9,799 nucleotides of DNA from Dysgonomonas sp. Lineage in GTDB: Bacteria; Bacteroidota; Bacteroidia; Bacteroidales; Dysgonomonadaceae. The stretch covers positions 1-9,799 of the forward strand of contig DQAM01000100.1 of NCBI GenBank assembly GCA_003523545.1, given 5' to 3'. The notes beneath the pieces are model-generated. The model was not told the origin of the DNA, ran no database searches, and saw only the letters and a program-made list of their open reading frames with translations. The stretch's first letter is position 1. Every line of letters begins with the position of its first letter. The translations under genes were made by a program, and so were the position numbers. Of the stretch, positions 6,574 through 9,799 are shown piece after piece.

Positions 6574-7383
6574 ATGAACGTTAAGAGAGTATTATTTATT
6601 ACACAAGAGATTTTTCCTTACCTTCCAGAATCCCCATTAGCAAATAATAGTAGATATCTCCCTCAGGCCATTCAGGAAAAAGGCAAAGAGATACGCACAT
6701 TCATGCCTAAATTCGGCAATATAAACGAGCGCCGCAATCAGTTGCACGAAGTGATCCGTTTGTCGGGGATGAATCTTATAATCGATGATACCGATCATCC
6801 GTTGATTATAAAAGTGGCATCTATTCAATCGGCCCGCATGCAGATTTACTTTATCGACAACGATGATTTCTTTAGCCGTAAAAATACGATAGCCGATGAT
6901 AATGGAGTAGAGTATGACGATAATGACGAGAGAAGCATATTCTATGTCAGAGGAGTGCTGGAAACGATAAAAAAACTTCGTTGGATACCCGATGTAATTC
7001 ATTGTCACGGATGGATGACGGCTCTCACGCCATTATATATCAAGACAGCATTTGCCGACGACCCTTGCTTTAAGGATACAAAAGTGGTCTATTCACTTTA
7101 TAATGATGATTTTACAAAACCATTTTCAGATAAGTTCTCTTCTAAACTGAAACTAGACGGTATTACGGATAAATCTGTGAAAGATATTGCAGATGGAGAT
7201 GTAAACTTCCTGAAACTTTCGGATTTTGCAATGAAGTATTCGGATGGAGTAATTCAATGTGAAGAAAGTGTTAATCCCGGCTTGTTGAATTTAGTAGAAA
7301 AAAATAAAATTAAATTCCTCCCTTATCAAGCTACACTTACAGAATCTGTAGATGCCATCAACCAATTTTATGATAGTTTGTAA
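6574..7383 (+). CDS. Truncated GT5 (glycogen/starch synthase-like) protein
   Basis: This 269-residue protein matches only the N-terminal half of glycogen/starch synthases (GT5, GT-B fold; normal bacterial length about 477). RVLFITQEIFPY (5-16) and the GKEIRTFMPKFGNINER region (37-53) correspond to the first Rossmann strands, and DVIHCHGWMTALTPLYIK (140-157) is the family's DVIHCHDW segment with Gly for Asp. The KTGGLADV motif that binds ADP-glucose is replaced by PESPLANNSRYL (18-29), and the C-terminal nucleotide-sugar domain is absent, so I infer it is not a working synthase. The stop is clean, with ordinary flanking sequence. I recall the same short form annotated as glycogen synthase beside panC in many Bacteroidales, which suggests a conserved family rather than a decaying gene. 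The start at 6574 is set by the promoter position and family alignment. A DUF4270 gene follows 95 bases downstream. Confidence 0.88.
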   Translation: MNVKRVLFITQEIFPYLPESPLANNSRYLPQAIQEKGKEIRTFMPKFGNINERRNQLHEVIRLSGMNLIIDDTDHPLIIKVASIQSARMQIYFIDNDDFFSRKNTIADDNGVEYDDNDERSIFYVRGVLETIKKLRWIPDVIHCHGWMTALTPLYIKTAFADDPCFKDTKVVYSLYNDDFTKPFSDKFSSKLKLDGITDKSVKDIADGDVNFLKLSDFAMKYSDGVIQCEESVNPGLLNLVEKNKIKFLPYQATLTESVDAINQFYDSL

Positions 7384-7443
7384 TTTAATTTCATAAAAAA
7401 AATGAAAAAGCCTGATTTGTTTTTACAAATTAGTAATTTTTCT

Positions 7444-7451
7444 CATCTTTG
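7444..7451 (+). promoter_or_regulatory. Weak -7 box before the DUF4270 gene
   Basis: CATCTTTG differs from TAnnTTTG by one base and lies 27 bases ahead of the ATG at 7479. The only upstream TTTG (7416-7419) is 24 bases away, longer than usual. The gene may instead, or also, be read through from the GT5-like gene, since no terminator hairpin is evident between them. Confidence 0.35.
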
Positions 7452-7478
7452 GCGTCTAAAACTAATATTTGACATCGA

Positions 7479-8849
7479 ATGAACAATAAGACGGTATTCG
7501 CTTTATTCTCTTTATTGTCTTTTATAGGATTAGTATCTTGTGATGATGATCTGAACTCAGTAGGAGGCTCCATACAACCTCCAAGCGACCATATTACAAC
7601 TGCTACAGATACTATTCCTTTAGTTGCCAAAACAGTTTCCATGCACGATCGTATTTATGCCCGTACTGTGAACGGAGCACTGGGGCAATATGAAGACGAT
7701 ATGTTCGGTACCGTCAAATCCGATTATCTATGTCAGTTTAGATTCCCGGAAGAAGCTAAGTTTCAGGATAATGTTATTAGTATCGATTCAGTTCTTTTTA
7801 GTTTAGACTTCGTAAATTACCAAGGTGACAGTCTTGCTCCTATGGGGCTTACGGTATATCCTGTTGATCGTGCCTTGACGGAAAATTACTATACAGATAT
7901 AGATCCGTCTGAGTATAGCGATATGCAAAACCCTCTTACCAGCAGGGCATATACAATAGCCGGTAGTGAGGTAATATCATCGAGCAGCAGTTCGACAAAA
8001 TTCCGTTCGATAACATCGGATCTTGGGATTCCTTTTGGACAATCTATTTATGATTCATGGAAAAACGGTATTTTTAATGATGAAGAATCATTTAACGAGT
8101 ATTTTAAAGGGATGTATGTAACTACCACTTCGGGTACCGGAAGCTTGATAAATGTTGAATATACCAGTATCGATATATATTACAAATACAATCATATAAA
8201 AGGAAATCATGATGGTACTCAGGATACCATCAGAGAGACTTATTTCACTTTATCAGTGACTCCTGAGGTGATTCAGTTAAATCATATAAAAAATAAGAAT
8301 CCTGAGGAATTGTTTGTAGAAGGTACAGATGCTGTTTATCTGAAAAGCCCTGCAGGTGTATATACCGAAGTTGTATTTCCCATATCACAGATAGCGGATA
8401 ATATGGAGAAAAAAAATATGACAACCATAAATTCTGTATTGTTTTCTTTAAAAGGATATACCGAGAAAGAAGATGATTCTGATTTTTCCTTAGGAAATCC
8501 CGAGTCTTTACTACTCATACCTAAAGACTCTATAGATTCTTTCTTTAAAGGACGTAAATTACCCTATCCGAGAAATATGCAAAATAAATATGCATTGCTG
8601 GCAACAAGGTCAGCTTCTACTAATTCCTATACATTCGGTAATATATCTCCTCTTGTGTCAGAATATAAAAACAAAGGTGTAGAGAATATTGTTTATGCTG
8701 TATTGCCTGTGACAACGCAGTATTCTTATAATAATTCTACGGGCGGCAGTGAATTAGTAAACGTCTATCATACGATGCTGCCTACTACCGCTGTATTGAG
8801 GAATGATGAAGAAAATATGCGGATCGAATTGGTATACAGCAAGTTTTAA
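7479..8849 (+). CDS. DUF4270 family lipoprotein
   Basis: This 456-residue secreted lipoprotein has a clear signal: MNNK, a hydrophobic core and the lipobox GLVSC with Cys21, followed by DDD, an acidic run consistent with export to the cell surface. The sequence right after it (DDLNSVGGSIQPPSDHI) is, as I recall, the characteristic start of DUF4270 proteins, which are widespread in Bacteroidota and have no known biochemical role. The body is beta-strand-like and rich in Ser, Thr and Tyr, with repeated ISIDSVLFSLDF (100-111) and INSVLFSLKGY type strands that suggest two related beta modules. It ends in IELVYSKF. It lies downstream of the GT5-like gene on the same strand, and I recall that pairing in other genomes. 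The ATG at 7479 is fixed by the signal peptide. Confidence 0.85.
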   Translation: MNNKTVFALFSLLSFIGLVSCDDDLNSVGGSIQPPSDHITTATDTIPLVAKTVSMHDRIYARTVNGALGQYEDDMFGTVKSDYLCQFRFPEEAKFQDNVISIDSVLFSLDFVNYQGDSLAPMGLTVYPVDRALTENYYTDIDPSEYSDMQNPLTSRAYTIAGSEVISSSSSSTKFRSITSDLGIPFGQSIYDSWKNGIFNDEESFNEYFKGMYVTTTSGTGSLINVEYTSIDIYYKYNHIKGNHDGTQDTIRETYFTLSVTPEVIQLNHIKNKNPEELFVEGTDAVYLKSPAGVYTEVVFPISQIADNMEKKNMTTINSVLFSLKGYTEKEDDSDFSLGNPESLLLIPKDSIDSFFKGRKLPYPRNMQNKYALLATRSASTNSYTFGNISPLVSEYKNKGVENIVYAVLPVTTQYSYNNSTGGSELVNVYHTMLPTTAVLRNDEENMRIELVYSKF

Positions 8850-8873
8850 TTAATAAAACACACAGATATTAAG

Positions 8874-8906
8874 AATAAGATAATTGCTAAATTATCTTAT
8901 TTTTTT
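8874..8906 (+). terminator. Intrinsic terminator after the DUF4270 gene
   Basis: AATAAGATAATT (8874-8885) pairs perfectly with AATTATCTTATT (8890-8901): a 12-bp AU-rich stem with a GCTA loop, followed by a T run to 8906. It lies 24 bases after the stop codon. Confidence 0.88.
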
Positions 8907-8936
8907 CGTAAACTATGCTAATGCTGTCTATCTTTG
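8905..8936 (+). promoter_or_regulatory. Probable promoter of the LysE-type gene
   Basis: TATCTTTG (8929-8936) is an exact -7 match. TTCG (8905-8908), 20 bases upstream, is a 3-of-4 match to the -33 TTTG and overlaps the T run of the preceding terminator. The ATG follows 30 bases after the -7 box. Confidence 0.6.
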
Positions 8937-8966
8937 TATTAGAAATAGTCAAAAAGTATTCAGATA

Positions 8967-9611
8967 ATGATTGAAACAATACTGAAAGGACTTTTTATAG
9001 GAATTTTAGTTTCCGCACCTATGGGGCCGATCGGTGTATTATGTGTGCAGAGAACTTTACATGAAGGGCGGTTTCACGGTTTCATTTCAGGTATAGGAGC
9101 GTCAATCTCAGATCTTATATATGCTATCATATCGGGACTAGGTGTCAGCATAATAATGGATTTCATCCTTGAGAACCATTACCCCTTACAAATTATAGGG
9201 AGTCTTCTTTTGTTGTTAGTAGGTTATTTCATTTACCAGTCTAACCCCGTAAAAAAACTATTAAAGCAAGACGATCAGAAGTCTCCTTACTGGAAAAATC
9301 TGGTATCTTCATTTTTTCTGAACTTATCCAATATAGGAATCCTGTTTTTCTTTATAGCGATGTTTGCCCGTTTCAATTTTATCACGCCGGGTAATGCATC
9401 CAGGAACATAGCCGGTATATTATGCATAAGATTAGGTGCAGTTCTTTGGTGGTTTTTTATTTCTACACTTGTAGATAAAGTACGCTCCCGTTTTAATCCG
9501 AGAGGCTTGAAAGTGTTTAATAATATATTGGGAGTAGTATTGATTATTATAGGTGTAGTAGGTTTGATATCAGGCACATACAGCATGATAAGCGTCGCAC
9601 TTCATTCGTAA
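8967..9611 (+). CDS. LysE/RhtB-type amino-acid exporter
   Basis: This 214-residue inner membrane protein belongs to the LysE translocator superfamily, whose members export amino acids such as lysine, arginine, threonine or homoserine. The N-terminal signature is clear: LVSAPMGPIGVLCVQRTLHEGRFHGFISGIGASISDLIYA (14-53), including the GPIG turn and the conserved Asp49. Further hydrophobic segments lie at about 73-90, 112-135, 147-168 and 184-207, so about six helices. The position that often carries NPK in RhtB proteins here reads NLSNIGILFFF, so substrate cannot be assigned by homology. It has its own promoter and terminator and is probably a single-gene unit. It is unrelated in fold to the YjjPB exporter at the other end of the window. 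Confidence 0.93.
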   Translation: MIETILKGLFIGILVSAPMGPIGVLCVQRTLHEGRFHGFISGIGASISDLIYAIISGLGVSIIMDFILENHYPLQIIGSLLLLLVGYFIYQSNPVKKLLKQDDQKSPYWKNLVSSFFLNLSNIGILFFFIAMFARFNFITPGNASRNIAGILCIRLGAVLWWFFISTLVDKVRSRFNPRGLKVFNNILGVVLIIIGVVGLISGTYSMISVALHS

Positions 9612-9641
9612 AAAAAGAAGAAATTTTCATTTCTTCTTTTT
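9610..9641. terminator. Bidirectional terminator after the LysE-type gene
   Basis: AAAAAGAAGAAA (9612-9623) pairs perfectly with TTTCTTCTTTTT (9630-9641) around a 6-base loop. T-rich sequence continues on the plus strand, and on the minus strand the A run (9610-9616) reads as seven T residues. The hairpin starts right at the LysE-type stop codon and contains the stop of the opposing gene. Confidence 0.75.
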
Positions 9642-9799
9642 CTTCCTTTTAAATAATGATTTTATTCTTTTAATGATCAACCCGACAAGCATGGGTTGGG
9701 CAATATTCCATATTACAGGCCCCGTGTTAGTCATAAAAGCCGAAAATGTAGATGGTTCTTTTTCTTTTCGCGTTATCAGTGAAAAAACATCTGATAATC
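9627..9799 (-). CDS. 3' end of an unidentified minus-strand gene
   Basis: One minus-strand frame is open from the window edge to a TGA at 9629-9627 and encodes 56 residues; the other two minus-strand frames close quickly. The peptide (LSDVFSLITRKEKEPSTFSAF, then TNTGPVIWNIAQPMLVGLIIKRIKSLF) has one hydrophobic, possibly membrane-associated, segment followed by a strongly basic tail KRKKKKK. I do not recognise the family. The placement is sensible: it converges with the LysE-type gene and shares its terminator. The fragment is short, so a chance open frame cannot be excluded. Confidence 0.55.
   Translation of the reverse strand, partial: LSDVFSLITRKEKEPSTFSAFMTNTGPVIWNIAQPMLVGLIIKRIKSLFKRKKKKK

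Noticed and set aside
9287..9586. 99-codon minus-strand open frame inside the LysE-type gene
   Set aside because: It is antisense to a conserved exporter and its composition mirrors the membrane helices of the real frame.
1..9799. A defence island, mobile element, CRISPR array, or tRNA/rRNA gene
   Set aside because: No array-like repeats, transposase or integrase, terminal inverted repeats, or RNA gene signatures were seen; the gene set is mostly core metabolism, transport and lipoproteins.

Overview
The window looks like a chromosomal segment from a Bacteroidales bacterium of the phylum Bacteroidota. The evidence is AT-rich DNA, several promoters close to the Bacteroidota consensus (TTTG, about 19-21 bases, then TAnnTTTG), lipoproteins with an acidic stretch right after the lipobox cysteine, and a panD-panC / GT5-like / DUF4270 neighbourhood that I recall from this phylum. 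The low GC and gene set would suit a Dysgonomonas-like genus, but that is a guess. The first 18 bases are not genomic: they match the 3' end of the Illumina TruSeq adapter, so the left edge is an assembly end.

Left region (19-2728): a MutS-family ATPase with membrane helices, cut at its 5' end by the contig edge, converges tail to tail with a two-gene minus-strand operon. That operon encodes the two halves of a ThrE/YjjP-YjjB transporter. Middle-left (2729-3720): a 282-base AT-rich intergenic region holds divergent promoters for yjjP and for a small unrecognised lipoprotein. A set of evenly spaced 8-base motifs surrounds the lipoprotein promoter. A perfect 14-bp hairpin then closes the lipoprotein gene and the convergent MATE efflux gene.

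Centre (3723-7383): the MATE pump gene and a panC-panD operon lie on the minus strand. panC is divergent from a shortened GT5 (glycogen/starch synthase-like) protein that lacks the nucleotide-sugar-binding half and the usual KTGGL motif. A DUF4270 lipoprotein gene follows on the same strand (7479-8849) and ends in a strong terminator. Right end (8967-9799): a LysE/RhtB-type exporter gene, then a bidirectional hairpin shared with the 3' end of a minus-strand gene that runs off the window.

Most of the window is housekeeping: coenzyme A precursor synthesis (PanC supplies pantothenate, PanD the beta-alanine), small-molecule export (YjjPB, MATE, LysE) and surface lipoproteins. I see no phage, IS element, CRISPR array, tRNA or rRNA, and no defence system. 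The parts that most deserve a second look are the degenerate GT5 protein and its DUF4270 neighbour, the membrane-linked MutS ATPase, and the operator-like repeats upstream of the orphan lipoprotein.
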